A program made the position numbers and the translations under genes. A DNA stretch of 64,000 nt, taken from contig NZ_JAVFWN010000023.1 in NCBI RefSeq assembly GCF_030929495.1, positions 1-64,000 on the forward strand, written 5' to 3'. Positions 40,616-49,182 of this stretch are shown here, piece after piece; the first letter of the stretch is position 1, and each line of letters opens with the position of its first letter. This DNA is from Nocardioides sp. LHD-245. GTDB lineage: Bacteria; Actinomycetota; Actinomycetes; Propionibacteriales; Nocardioidaceae. The notes under the pieces were generated by a model. That model had not been told where the DNA came from and ran no database searches. It worked only from the letters and a program-made list of their open reading frames with translations.

Positions 40616-42748
40616 ATGACGTCCGCCACGCCACCGGGGGACCGGCCCGGGCTGGGCGGTCCCGGGAGCCTCGGCGCCGTCGCGAGCGGCGCCTCGCGCA
40701 GCCGGCGGGGAGACGCCGGGCGCGGTCTCGTCGCCGAGCGGTGCTTCGTCATCGGCATCGCCGGCCTGCCGGTGTGGTGGCTCCTGGGCGTCGCCTCCCT
40801 CGTGCCGCTGGCCCTGATCGTCCCGCTCTGCTGGGACCTGCGCTCACGGCGCCGGGTGTCCCTGCCGCCCCACGCCGGCTGGTGGCTGCTGTTCCTGCTG
40901 TGGGTCCTGCTCGGTCTCGGCACACTGTGGGCGGCCGCCCCGGACGCCGTGGACGACGGCGGCACCGGACGGCTCCTCGTCTTCGGCTACCGGTTCGCGT
41001 GGTACCTCTCCTGCACGGTGCTGCTGGTCTGGATCGGGAACACCCCGGCCCACCGGCTGCCCGACCGGCTGGTGCACCGGATCCTGGCGTGGGTGTTCGT
41101 CGTGGCCGTCCTCGGCGGCCTCCTCGGCCTGCTCGTGCCCGACCTGGCGATCACCACGCTCGCCGAGCGTGTGCTGCCCGGCGGGCTGCGCGGCAACGGC
41201 TTCGTCAACACGCTCGTGTCGGCCGAGACCGCCGACGTCCAGAAGGTGCTCGGCGACCCGGAGCCCCGGCCCAAGGCGCCCTTCCCCTTCACCAACACCT
41301 GGGGCAGCGTGATCTCGCTGACCCTGGTCTACTTCGTCGCGGTCGTCGTCACGAGCCGGTCCCGCGCACGCTGGCTGGCGGCGCCCGTCCTCGTCGCCGC
41401 GGCCGTGCCGATCGTGCTCAGCCTCAACCGCGGCCTGTGGCTCGCCCTCGGCGTCGGGGCGCTCGGACTCCTGGTGCTGCTGACGCTGCGCCGGCACCAC
41501 TCCGCGCTCGCCGCGCTGGTGGCCGTGGTGGTCCTCGGCGGCATCGCGGTCACCTCCAGCTCCCTCGGCGACACGGTCTCGTCCCGCCTCGACAACCCGC
41601 ACAGCAACGAGCGCCGCTCCCAGCTCCTGGTGACCACGGTCGACTCGATGACCCGCGGCTCGCCCGTCGTCGGCTTCGGCAGCACCCGCGACGTCGCGGG
41701 CACCTTCACCTCGATCGCCGGCGGTGCCACGCCGAGCTGCCCCGCGTGCGGCGTACCACCGCTCGGGACCCAGGGGCAGCTGTGGTTGGTCCTCTTCTCG
41801 CAGGGCTGGATCGGGACGCTGTTCTTCCTGACCTTCTTCGTCCTGGCGCTGCGCCGGACCTGGCGATGTCGGACCCTGAACCAGACGGTCGCGACCTTCG
41901 TGCTCGTGATCTTCCTGCTCCAGCTGACGGTCTACGACACCCTCGGACTGCCGACGATGATCGTGATGGCGGCGGTGGCACTCGCCTGGCGCGAGGAGCG
42001 GTCCGGTACGACGCTGCGCCGTCCGTCGGGCCGCGCGGTGGCGATCGCGGCCGCCGCCGGGGTCCTCGGTGCCGCGGTCGGTGTCGGCGCGAGCCGGGGC
42101 GAGGAGCGCCACGTCGCGAGCACCGTCACCGTCGCCCTGACCCCGTCACCCACCTATCTCGACGTCGGCGACGTCGCGCGGGAGGCCGACAGCGGGACCC
42201 TGGTCCGGCCACCCGATCCCGCGACGATCGACACCGAGGCGGCGCTGCTGCGCTCCGAGAGCGCGATGGAGCGCGCCGGGCAGCGGGTCGGGCTCGCACC
42301 GGCCGTCCTCCGCTCGGACATCGGGGTGGCCGCGCCACCCCTGTCGACCGTCCTCGACGTCACGGTGACCACGACCCGCCGGACCGACACCGCCGCGGCG
42401 GCGCTCGCCGTGGCCGAGGAGTACCTCGCCGAGCGCTCCCGGTTCCTCGAGACGCGGCGGACCGATCTCGTCGCGCGACTCGGGGAGCGGCTGGCCGCGG
42501 TGGACCCGGCCGACCCGGCCTGGGCGGCGACCCGCACCTACCTGCGCGCGGCGATCGACCACCTCACCACCCACCGCCCCGAGGTGGGCAACGTGATCCG
42601 GGTCGGTCGCCCGCGGGTCGTCGGTGACCAGCGCGGGGTCCCGCTCACCAGCGGCCTGGCCGTCGGTGGCCTGGCCGGGCTCGCGCTGGTCCGTATCCGC
42701 CCGCCGCGACGGGAGCGGTGGCGGCCGTGGCAGCGGTGGCGGCGATGA
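40616..42748 (+). CDS. Fusion of O-antigen ligase/polymerase-like and Wzz-like domains
   Basis: A 710-aa membrane protein with two parts. Residues about 40-470 hold about 11 membrane segments and match Wzy/O-antigen ligase proteins: VLSLNRGLWLALGVGALG, VVGFGSTRDVAG, and LGTQGQLWLVLFSQGWIGTLFF. Residues about 475-700 look like a chain-length regulator: a helix (AVAIAAAAGVLGAAVGVG), an extracytoplasmic region with VTVALTPSPTYLDVGDVAREA and a coiled stretch (LEERSRFLETRRTDLVARL-like), and a last helix SGLAVGGLAGLALVRI. These roles are normally separate proteins. The ATG at 40616 follows GGGAG. It overlaps the next gene by 4 bp. Likely polymerises repeat units and sets their length. Confidence 0.78.
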   Translation: MTSATPPGDRPGLGGPGSLGAVASGASRSRRGDAGRGLVAERCFVIGIAGLPVWWLLGVASLVPLALIVPLCWDLRSRRRVSLPPHAGWWLLFLLWVLLGLGTLWAAAPDAVDDGGTGRLLVFGYRFAWYLSCTVLLVWIGNTPAHRLPDRLVHRILAWVFVVAVLGGLLGLLVPDLAITTLAERVLPGGLRGNGFVNTLVSAETADVQKVLGDPEPRPKAPFPFTNTWGSVISLTLVYFVAVVVTSRSRARWLAAPVLVAAAVPIVLSLNRGLWLALGVGALGLLVLLTLRRHHSALAALVAVVVLGGIAVTSSSLGDTVSSRLDNPHSNERRSQLLVTTVDSMTRGSPVVGFGSTRDVAGTFTSIAGGATPSCPACGVPPLGTQGQLWLVLFSQGWIGTLFFLTFFVLALRRTWRCRTLNQTVATFVLVIFLLQLTVYDTLGLPTMIVMAAVALAWREERSGTTLRRPSGRAVAIAAAAGVLGAAVGVGASRGEERHVASTVTVALTPSPTYLDVGDVAREADSGTLVRPPDPATIDTEAALLRSESAMERAGQRVGLAPAVLRSDIGVAAPPLSTVLDVTVTTTRRTDTAAAALAVAEEYLAERSRFLETRRTDLVARLGERLAAVDPADPAWAATRTYLRAAIDHLTTHRPEVGNVIRVGRPRVVGDQRGVPLTSGLAVGGLAGLALVRIRPPRRERWRPWQRWRR

Positions 42749-43476
42749 CCCCCCGGCCCCGCGACGTGTGGACCCGGTTGGTCATCGACCCGCCGGCGAA
42801 CCCGCTCGCGCGCGTCCTCGCCCCGCGCTCCGTCGTCACGCCGAACCGGGTGACCGCACTCGCGGGTGCCCTCGGCGTCGCGGCCGCCGCCTGCCTGGCC
42901 GCGGGCCGGCTGCGACTCGGCGGCCTGCTCTTCCTGCTCCGCTTCTTCGCCGACTGCCTGGACGGCAAGATCGCCCGGCTGCAGGGCTCCAGCTCCGCGC
43001 GCGGCGCCCTGCTCGACGTCGGGACCGACGTCGTGTGCGTCACGGCGGCCTACGCGGGGCTCGCCTGGTGGGCCGTCCGCACCGATCGCGTCGACGCCTC
43101 GGTCGCCGTGGGACTGCTGGCCGCCCTCGGCACCTACGGCTGGGCCCTGGCCCACCGCAAGCACCTCGCCGCCTCGGCCGGCCGCGGCGAGGGCGGGTCC
43201 GACCTGCTCGAACGGACCGATCTGCCCCTGTTGGACCCGTGGCTGCGGATCTGCCGGCGGCTCGGGATGAGTCCCGTGCCGTGGGCGGTCGAGGCCGAGA
43301 CGCTCGTGCTGGGGCTGCTCCCCCTCGCCGGACCGCGGCCCGCGGTGGCCGGCCTGCTGGTGGGACTCGCCTTCTACCTGGTGGCCACCGTCGTCAACCT
43401 GCGCCGGAGCTGGCGGATCGCGGCAGCCCTCGACGTCGTACGCGCCCGGGAGCCGGGCGGGAAGGGGGCGTCATGA
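42745..43476 (+). CDS. CDP-alcohol phosphatidyltransferase family protein
   Basis: A 243-aa membrane enzyme with the complete family motif D-x2-D-G-x2-A-R-x8-G-x3-D-x3-D, from DCLDGKIAR at about residue 70 to LLDVGTD. About six hydrophobic segments. These enzymes transfer a phospho-alcohol from a CDP-linked donor. Within a glycan operon it may add a phospho-polyol or make a special phospholipid acceptor; this is inference. The ATG at 42745 overlaps the fusion gene stop (ATGA); earlier in-frame starts lie inside that gene. Confidence 0.87.
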   Translation: MTPRPRDVWTRLVIDPPANPLARVLAPRSVVTPNRVTALAGALGVAAAACLAAGRLRLGGLLFLLRFFADCLDGKIARLQGSSSARGALLDVGTDVVCVTAAYAGLAWWAVRTDRVDASVAVGLLAALGTYGWALAHRKHLAASAGRGEGGSDLLERTDLPLLDPWLRICRRLGMSPVPWAVEAETLVLGLLPLAGPRPAVAGLLVGLAFYLVATVVNLRRSWRIAAALDVVRAREPGGKGAS

Positions 43477-44396
43477 GCCGTCACCTCGGGCTGCCGGACG
43501 TCGACGTCGTGATCGCGACCCACGACCGGCCGGGCCTGGTCCGGGAGGCGATCGCGGCCGTCGTCGGCCAGGAGTACGCCGGCCGGGTCCGGTGCATCGT
43601 CGTCTTCGACCGCTCGGCGCCCGACGCCCGCCTGGTCCGGGCCGACAACGGGGACGGCCGGGCCGTCGACGTGATCGAGAACCACCGCAGCCCCGGTCTC
43701 GCCGGCGCCCGCAACAGCGGAGTGCTGCGGGGCCAGGGCGACCTCGTCGCCTTCTGCGACGACGACGACGTCTGGCTCCCCGGCAAGCTCGACCGCCAGG
43801 TCCGGGCCCTCCTCGACGGCGGTCCGCCGACCTGCGTGACCGGGATCGAGGTCGACTACGCCGGCACCACGACCGTGCGGATCCCGGAGCCGGCCGACCT
43901 CGAGCTGCGCAACCTCGTGCGTCGCCGGGTGATGGAGGCGCACCCCTCGACGGTCGTCGTACGGCGGCCCGAGCTGCTCTCCACGATCGGGCTGGTCGAC
44001 GAGGACATCCCCGGCAGCTACGGCGAGGACTTCGACTGGATGATCCGCGCGGCCGGGGCCGGCGGCTTCCACGTCGTGCCCGCGCCACTGGTCCGGGTCC
44101 GCTGGGGCGGCTCGCAGTTCTCCCGCCAGTGGGCGACCATCGCGGCCGCCATCGACTACGGCCTCGCCAAGCACCCCGCCTTCCGCGCGGACCGCCGCGC
44201 CCACGCCCGCCTCCTCGGCCGCAAGGCGTTCGCCCTCGCCGCCCTCGGCGACCGGACCGCCCTCCGCTGCGCCGCCCGCACCCTGCGCGCCTCTCCCCGG
44301 GAGCCGCGCGCCTATCTCGCCGCGCTGGTCGCCCTGCACGTGGTCCGGGCCGAGCGGCTGCTGGACCTGGCGCACCGGCGCGGCCGCGGGATCTGA
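43473..44396 (+). CDS. Glycosyltransferase family 2
   Basis: A 307-aa GT-A glycosyltransferase. Seen: VDVVIATHDRPGLVREAI at the N-terminus, NHRSPGLAGARNSGV, the DxD-type LVAFCDDDDVWLPGKL (about 88-103), and EDFDWMIRAAGAGGF (about 188-202), with the catalytic ED. No membrane helices beyond the amphipathic C-terminus. ATG 43473 overlaps the previous stop by 4 bp. Likely adds one sugar to the lipid-linked repeat unit in the cytoplasm. Substrate not deducible. Confidence 0.9.
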   Translation: MSRHLGLPDVDVVIATHDRPGLVREAIAAVVGQEYAGRVRCIVVFDRSAPDARLVRADNGDGRAVDVIENHRSPGLAGARNSGVLRGQGDLVAFCDDDDVWLPGKLDRQVRALLDGGPPTCVTGIEVDYAGTTTVRIPEPADLELRNLVRRRVMEAHPSTVVVRRPELLSTIGLVDEDIPGSYGEDFDWMIRAAGAGGFHVVPAPLVRVRWGGSQFSRQWATIAAAIDYGLAKHPAFRADRRAHARLLGRKAFALAALGDRTALRCAARTLRASPREPRAYLAALVALHVVRAERLLDLAHRRGRGI

Positions 44397-44449
44397 GTCT
44401 CGCCGCCCAGCCGGCGGCCCGGCGTCCTGCCTCCGGCTATCCTGTCATC

Positions 44450-44674
44450 ATGGTTGACCCGGTCCTGGTCGAGAAGGCGATGAGCCTCTCCGTCGAGGAG
44501 CGTCTGGAGCTCATCGGCCGGGTGTGGGACAGCATCGACCACGCGGCCCGCCCCGTCTCTCCCTCGGTCGCCGCCCTCGTCGAGGAACGCGTCGCCGACG
44601 CGACGGCGAACCCGTTGACCGGCCGGCCCTGGGACGAGGTTCGTCACCGCCTCCGCGAGCGTCGCGGTCGGTGA
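44450..44674 (+). CDS. Type II antitoxin, addiction-module family
   Basis: A 74-aa protein like the Unstab_antitox/addiction module family (MSLSVEERLELIGRVWDSIDHAARPVSPSVAALVEERVADATANP), with a charged C-terminal tail (EVRHRLRERRGR) that would wrap the toxin. ATG at 44450 directly follows a TATCCT element (44439-44444), which suggests a leaderless or very short leader. It precedes its toxin with a 4-bp overlap. It neutralises the toxin and probably represses the pair. Confidence 0.87.
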   Translation: MVDPVLVEKAMSLSVEERLELIGRVWDSIDHAARPVSPSVAALVEERVADATANPLTGRPWDEVRHRLRERRGR

Positions 44675-44973
44675 CCTACACGGTCCAGGTGCGGCCGGCG
44701 GCCGAGCGGGACATCGAGCGCGCCGAAGACTGGTACGCGATCGAGGCGCCCGATCATGTCGAGCTCTTCGAGAAGGAACTCGACCATGCCATCAACCGTG
44801 CCGTCACCCATCCGCTGCTCCCGCCGGCGCTCGTCGCCGGTGCCCGTCGGGTGCATCTGGCGATCTATCCCTACGAGATCTGGTACCTGGTGCACGAGCA
44901 TCTGAGGATCATCGAGGTCGCGGCCCTCGTGCACGACCGCCAGAACCTGGACAGCGTCGTGGCCCGACTCTGA
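44671..44973 (+). CDS. Type II toxin, RelE/ParE superfamily
   Basis: A 100-aa protein of the RelE/ParE fold: VQVRPAAERDIERAEDWYAIEAPDH at the N-terminus, AGARRVHLAIYPYEIWYLVHEHLRIIEVAALVHDRQ at the C-terminus, the usual strand pattern with conserved Arg, Tyr and a final His-Arg. Members block translation (RelE) or gyrase (ParE); this one cannot be assigned to either. The GTG at 44671 overlaps the antitoxin stop (GTGA). The pair lies between two polysaccharide genes and may stabilise the locus. Confidence 0.88.
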   Translation: MTYTVQVRPAAERDIERAEDWYAIEAPDHVELFEKELDHAINRAVTHPLLPPALVAGARRVHLAIYPYEIWYLVHEHLRIIEVAALVHDRQNLDSVVARL

Positions 44974-45067
44974 TCGTCGACCATCGAAGCTCGCGGACCA
45001 CCGGTCGTCACGGGTGGTCGTAACACCCTCGCAGCACCGCAAACGGTTCCCCTCCCCCTTCGTCTCT

Positions 45068-45081
45068 CCCCCATTTGGGGG
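45068..45081 (+). promoter_or_regulatory. Polysaccharide motif, site B
   Basis: CCCCCATTTGGGGG, the most symmetric of the five sites (6-bp arms around TT), 108 bp before the GH26-like gene start and downstream of the toxin gene. Confidence 0.5.
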
Positions 45082-45189
45082 ACGGGATTCGCTCCGACTC
45101 CTCGCTCCGGGTCCAATCGAGCCGATCGAGGAATGACACGACAAGGCCGTGCGCAGGCTCCCCACGGCCATATTCGGGAAGGTGGCGTC

Positions 45190-46629
45190 ATGCAGAACGC
45201 CCACAGACGTTGGACGTGGCTGGCCGTGGTGCTGGCGACGGTGATGATCGGGACCATGGCGGCGACCACGCCGGCCCAGTCCCGGTCGGCGGCACGGGAG
45301 AGCCTGCCCGCGGGAGACTTCGAGACCCACCTGGACGGCTTCGCCGGGGTGGACGGGAGCAGGGTCGCGCTGTCGCGCGACGGCGCGGGTCGCAACGACA
45401 GCCGCGCCATGGTCGTGCGCACGCCGCGCGCCGGGCGGGCGACCACGGTCAGCAAGCACCGGTTCGCCGGGGCGCACGCCGCCGGGACGGCGTACGTCGT
45501 CCGGGTGTGGGTGCGGGCCGCGGGCGCGCGTCAGGTGGCGCTCCGGGTGCGCGAGATCGCGCGGGGCAAGCCGGTCCAGGCCCGCACCGCACGGGTCACC
45601 GCCAAGGCCGGCTCCTGGACCCGGCTCAAGGTGCGGGTCACGACGAAGAAGCGCGACTCGGCGTTGAAGCTGCGCATCCGCGCCCCGCACGTGCCGGCCG
45701 GCACGAAGGTGCTCGTCGACGACCTGAGCCTGGCCCCGAAGGGTGACGCCGGCACGTCCGAGGGCACGGCGGGGATGCTGACCAACGGCTGCGGGCGCAC
45801 GGCCCGCGGGATCCCCTCGTGCGGCACCTACGTCGGCGCCGCGCACGGCTCGAACACGGACCCGAGCACCCTGGAGCAGCAGCTCGGGGACCGCCTGGCC
45901 CTGCGCCGTACCTACTTCAACTCGACGGGCGTCGCGGCTGCGGTGCGCACCGCGCAGGCGGACCTGGCAGCCGGCCGGCTGCCGTGGGTGAGCTTCAAGC
46001 TGCCCTACTCGTGGACCGAGATGGCCGACGGCAAGGGCGACGCGTGGGCGACCGACCTCGCCCAGCGCCTGGCCGCGGTCGGCGGCCCGGTGTGGGTCGC
46101 CTTCCACCACGAGCCCGAGGGCGACGGCGACATCCAGGAGTGGCGCCGAATGCAGGAGCACCTCGCTCCGCTGGTCCGCGCCGCCGCGCCCAACGTGGCG
46201 TTCACCGTCGTGATGACCGGCTGGAACCAGTTCTACGGCGACGCGCAGTACCGCCTGGCCGAGATCTGGCCACGCGGTGTCAAGGTCGACGTGGCCGGCT
46301 TCGACATCTACCAGCAGTACGGCGTGACCAAGTCCGGCAGCACGACGAGCAAGTGGACCGACTTCGAGCAGTACTACCGGGCGATCTCGACCTGGTCCCG
46401 CAGCGTCGGCGTCGACTGGGCGCTCGGCGAGACCGGGGTGACCGACGTGGCCGCCGAGGCGCGCCCCACGGCGATCGCCGACGCGGTCCAGCTGATGGAG
46501 AACTACGGCGGCATCGCCTACAGCTACTTCGACAGCGCGCTCAACAGCGTGGCTCCGTGGACGCTGGGCACCCCGGCGAAGCGCGCCGACTTCGCCCACG
46601 CCCTCGCCGGGTCACCGTCGCTGAAGTAG
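45190..46629 (+). CDS. Secreted GH26-like glycoside hydrolase with N-terminal CBM-like domain
   Basis: A 479-aa secreted protein. Signal peptide at residues 1-30 (LAVVLATVMIGTMAATTPAQ). Residues about 40-185 form a beta-sandwich like CBM4/9 modules (DFETHLDGFAGVDGSR ... KVLVDDLSLAPKG). Residues about 200-479 look like a GH26/clan GH-A barrel: WVAFHHEPEGDGDIQEW carries the probable acid/base Glu, and DWALGETGVTD the probable nucleophile Glu. The ATG at 45190 follows GGGAAGGTGG; an ATG at 45133 would leave no signal peptide at the N-terminus. Probably trims or degrades the polymer made by this locus; beta-mannan activity is only a family guess. Confidence 0.78.
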   Translation: MQNAHRRWTWLAVVLATVMIGTMAATTPAQSRSAARESLPAGDFETHLDGFAGVDGSRVALSRDGAGRNDSRAMVVRTPRAGRATTVSKHRFAGAHAAGTAYVVRVWVRAAGARQVALRVREIARGKPVQARTARVTAKAGSWTRLKVRVTTKKRDSALKLRIRAPHVPAGTKVLVDDLSLAPKGDAGTSEGTAGMLTNGCGRTARGIPSCGTYVGAAHGSNTDPSTLEQQLGDRLALRRTYFNSTGVAAAVRTAQADLAAGRLPWVSFKLPYSWTEMADGKGDAWATDLAQRLAAVGGPVWVAFHHEPEGDGDIQEWRRMQEHLAPLVRAAAPNVAFTVVMTGWNQFYGDAQYRLAEIWPRGVKVDVAGFDIYQQYGVTKSGSTTSKWTDFEQYYRAISTWSRSVGVDWALGETGVTDVAAEARPTAIADAVQLMENYGGIAYSYFDSALNSVAPWTLGTPAKRADFAHALAGSPSLK

Positions 46630-46649
46630 CGCCAGCACCCGGGCGATCG

Positions 46650-46720
46650 CTTGTAACTAAGGGTTACAGCACGAATTCAGGTGCAACAGCACCCGGGTAG
46701 TAGCAACAGCGCCCGGGTAG
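46650..46720 (+). repeat. 71-bp intergenic repeat, copy 3 (solo)
   Basis: Same head as copies 1 and 2 (CTTGTAACTAAGGGTTAC), variable middle (AGCACGAATTCAGGT) and two tails ending CCCGGGTAG at 46700 and 46720. Total 71 bp with no indel. It starts 20 bases after the hydrolase stop, head towards that gene, and ends 22 bases before the stop of the convergent kinase-like gene. Confidence 0.85.
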
Positions 46721-46742
46721 TCGAGGGCACCTGGCCGACGTC

Positions 46743-47927
46743 CTAGACGTCGGCCAGGTGCTCCAGCGCGACCAGCGTCTGCATCGCCCGGGAGGAGATG
46801 TGCTCGCCGCCCGGGACGTCGACGAGCCGGAGATAGCGGGTCAGGATCGCCACCAGGTAGAGCAGGCTCTGCACGTGCGGCTCGCCGCCGAGGCTCCGGT
46901 CCCGGTACGACGCCAGCGCGAGCGCCCGCAGCACCCCCTCCGCCGACGCCGGAGCTCCCGAGTTGAGCGCGTTGACGACGTAGTGCAGGGCGTCGAGGCC
47001 GCGCGGGACACCGGTCTCGAAGCGCTCCCAGTCCCACAGCAGCACCCGATCGCCCGCGGGAGCCATGTTCCACGGCGTCCAGTCGCCGTGCCAGGCACCC
47101 CAGCGGAGCTCACGGTGGCCGGCGATCGCGGCGACCCGCTCCAACGCCCGGCCGAACCGGCTGCGCGACACCGGGTCCGGCAGCGTGCCGGTGGCCTGCC
47201 ACTGGCGGCTCCACCACGCGGCCGAGGTGAGCTCGCCGTCGGCCGACGCGAACCGGGCGGCGAGCTCGTCCATCGCGGCCGTGGGCGGCGTCCACGCGCT
47301 CCGGTGCCGCCGCCAGGGCGAGGGCTCCAGGGGGCTGACCACCAGGACCGGCCGCCCCTGCCAGGAGGTCCGGGCGAGGAGCTCCGGCGGGATGACGTAC
47401 CGGTAGGGCCGGGCCGTCACGGCGGCGAGCGCCCGGCCCTCCGCCGTCACGTCGGCGCAGGTGTTGCCGGACCAGCCGACCTTGACGAACGCCTGACAGC
47501 GTCCCTCGGCGTCGAACACCTGGAGCACCGGCTTCCTGTTCACCCGGGCCGTGCCGATGGTGATGCTGAAGCTGACCGGGGTGCCGAGGACCTCGGAGAG
47601 ATGCTCGGCGAGACCGTCGGCGCCGCCACGGACCTCGACCCGGTGCCGCAACAGCCCGGGGACCGCACGGACCATCGCCCCCGCCGCGACCCGCGCCGTC
47701 GTGTCCCACCACGTCGAGGCGGTGCTGATCCGCCGCAGGGAGGCGCCGGCGGCGACCGGCGACTCGACCGGCACCAGCACGACCGGGCTGCTGCCGCGGC
47801 TGATCACGGCGTACCTGGCGCGCACGGGCCGACCGTCCTGGGCGGTGTCGGCCGGGACCAGGTCCGCGCCGGGCCACAGCTCGGCCGCCGCGTCGAGGAG
47901 ATCGGTGGATCCCACGGGCGGGCCCAT
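46743..47927 (-). CDS. Aminoglycoside/choline-kinase-like (APH fold) protein
   Basis: A 394-aa protein with an APH-type kinase C-terminal half: catalytic loop AWHGDWTPWNM (about 305-315), with the H-G-D-x4-N pattern, and LLWDWERFETG (about 323-333), with the Mg-binding Asp. The N-terminal 150 residues are not recognised. It most likely phosphorylates a small alcohol, sugar or lipid in the polysaccharide pathway. ATG at 47927, one base from the stop of the methyltransferase gene. Substrate unknown; a resistance role is unlikely in this setting. Confidence 0.75.
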   Translation of the reverse strand: MGPPVGSTDLLDAAAELWPGADLVPADTAQDGRPVRARYAVISRGSSPVVLVPVESPVAAGASLRRISTASTWWDTTARVAAGAMVRAVPGLLRHRVEVRGGADGLAEHLSEVLGTPVSFSITIGTARVNRKPVLQVFDAEGRCQAFVKVGWSGNTCADVTAEGRALAAVTARPYRYVIPPELLARTSWQGRPVLVVSPLEPSPWRRHRSAWTPPTAAMDELAARFASADGELTSAAWWSRQWQATGTLPDPVSRSRFGRALERVAAIAGHRELRWGAWHGDWTPWNMAPAGDRVLLWDWERFETGVPRGLDALHYVVNALNSGAPASAEGVLRALALASYRDRSLGGEPHVQSLLYLVAILTRYLRLVDVPGGEHISSRAMQTLVALEHLADV

Positions 47928-47928
47928 C

Positions 47929-49182
47929 TCAGGACACCGGCGCGGTGCGGATGCAGGCGAACAGGTGACGGCCGTAGTTGTCGGCGTAGGGGCCGACCGC
48001 GTCCCGGTCGGGACCGAGGTCGAGGATCTGGTCGAAGGTCGTGTGCTCGTGCAGGAAGGCACGGATGTGGTCGGGGTCCCAGCCACGCAGCGACGACCGG
48101 AACCAGCGCTCGTGGTCCTGCCCGGTGTCGAGGAAGAGCACCCGTCCCGTCGCCCGGTCGAGGAGCCGGACCAGCTCGACCTCGTCGCAGCTGCCGCGGC
48201 CGAGCACGAAGTGGTGCAGCAGGCTGAAGCACGACACGACGTCCCAGGTCTCCCGGGTCCCCCGCAGCAGCCGGACGGCGTCACCGGTCCGGATCCGCGC
48301 CGGGTCGAGGCCGTAGACGAGCCGTCCGAGCGTCGCCCCCAGCGGGTCCCGTTCCATCCCCTCCGCCTCGAAGCCCAGTCCGCCCATCTGCGCGACGAAC
48401 CATCCGTAGCAGCTGGCGACGTCGAGATAGCTTCCGGAGAGCGTGGGCCCGATGACCCGGCGCAGGAGCGCGTCCATCGCCTCGAACCGGTCGACGCAGC
48501 AGCGCACCGTGGGCCACTGCGCGGCGAGCTCGGGCGCGTCGACGGGCTGGTAGAGCTGGTGGCCGCCCTCGAGCCACGACATGCTGCCCAGCAGGTCCTG
48601 GAGCGGAGTGGTCACCGCGCCGCGGCGTACCCGCACCGGCAACGTCACCGCGCCCTCCGCGGCGGCGCGCGCCACCCGGTGGTGGCCGTCGAGGACCTGG
48701 TAGCAGTCCGAGTGGGCGATCGGTACGACGAGCACCGGCTGCCCCGGCGGCGAGTGCAGGTCGCCCGGGGGCGGCGTACCGTCCCCCGCGTCGCCGCTGG
48801 CCAGGAACTCCCGTGCCTGCTCGACGATCCCGCCCGCGTCCTCGGCCGCGAAGTAGCGTCCGGTGCGCCGGATGCAGGTCCGGGCCATCCGCGCGTAGGG
48901 CGTCGCGAGCAGCTGCGCGTCGGAGAGGCCACCCGGCCGGGTGGCCAGGGCGAGCAGCCCGGCATGCGGTCCGTCGGCCACCCGGCGCGAGGGCCACAGC
49001 GGGTCCTCCAGCGCGGCCGCGAAGGCGGCGGCGCTCATGCCGTTCTGGCCGCCCAGCAGGAGCTTGGCCACCGGCACCTCGCGCAGGCGGGGCCGCCACC
49101 GGGTGACCCGGGCGAGCCGATGCCGGCCGGCCGCCGTGAGCAGGGGACGGGACGGGGTGCGGTGGGGGTGCAGGTCGGTCAT
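47929..49182 (-). CDS. ParB-like domain fused to SAM methyltransferase
   Basis: A 417-aa fusion. Residues about 140-200 contain a ParB/Srx-like motif (YQVLDGHHRVARAAAEG), here probably a small-molecule nucleotide-binding or CTPase-like fold rather than partition. Residues about 235-400 are a class I methyltransferase (GSYLDVASCYGWFVAQMGGLG as the SAM loop, then WDVVSCFSLLHHFVLG). ATG at 49182 with ATGA overlap to the sulfotransferase stop. In this operon it may O- or N-methylate a sugar or phospho-group. The combination is seen in some polysaccharide loci, but the role is unknown to me. Confidence 0.72.
   Translation of the reverse strand: MTDLHPHRTPSRPLLTAAGRHRLARVTRWRPRLREVPVAKLLLGGQNGMSAAAFAAALEDPLWPSRRVADGPHAGLLALATRPGGLSDAQLLATPYARMARTCIRRTGRYFAAEDAGGIVEQAREFLASGDAGDGTPPPGDLHSPPGQPVLVVPIAHSDCYQVLDGHHRVARAAAEGAVTLPVRVRRGAVTTPLQDLLGSMSWLEGGHQLYQPVDAPELAAQWPTVRCCVDRFEAMDALLRRVIGPTLSGSYLDVASCYGWFVAQMGGLGFEAEGMERDPLGATLGRLVYGLDPARIRTGDAVRLLRGTRETWDVVSCFSLLHHFVLGRGSCDEVELVRLLDRATGRVLFLDTGQDHERWFRSSLRGWDPDHIRAFLHEHTTFDQILDLGPDRDAVGPYADNYGRHLFACIRTAPVS

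Noticed and set aside
46657..47073. Minus-strand 138-codon frame reading through repeat copy 3
   Set aside because: It lies antisense to the repeat and in another frame of the kinase-like gene, which has the conserved HGDxxxxN and DWE motifs.
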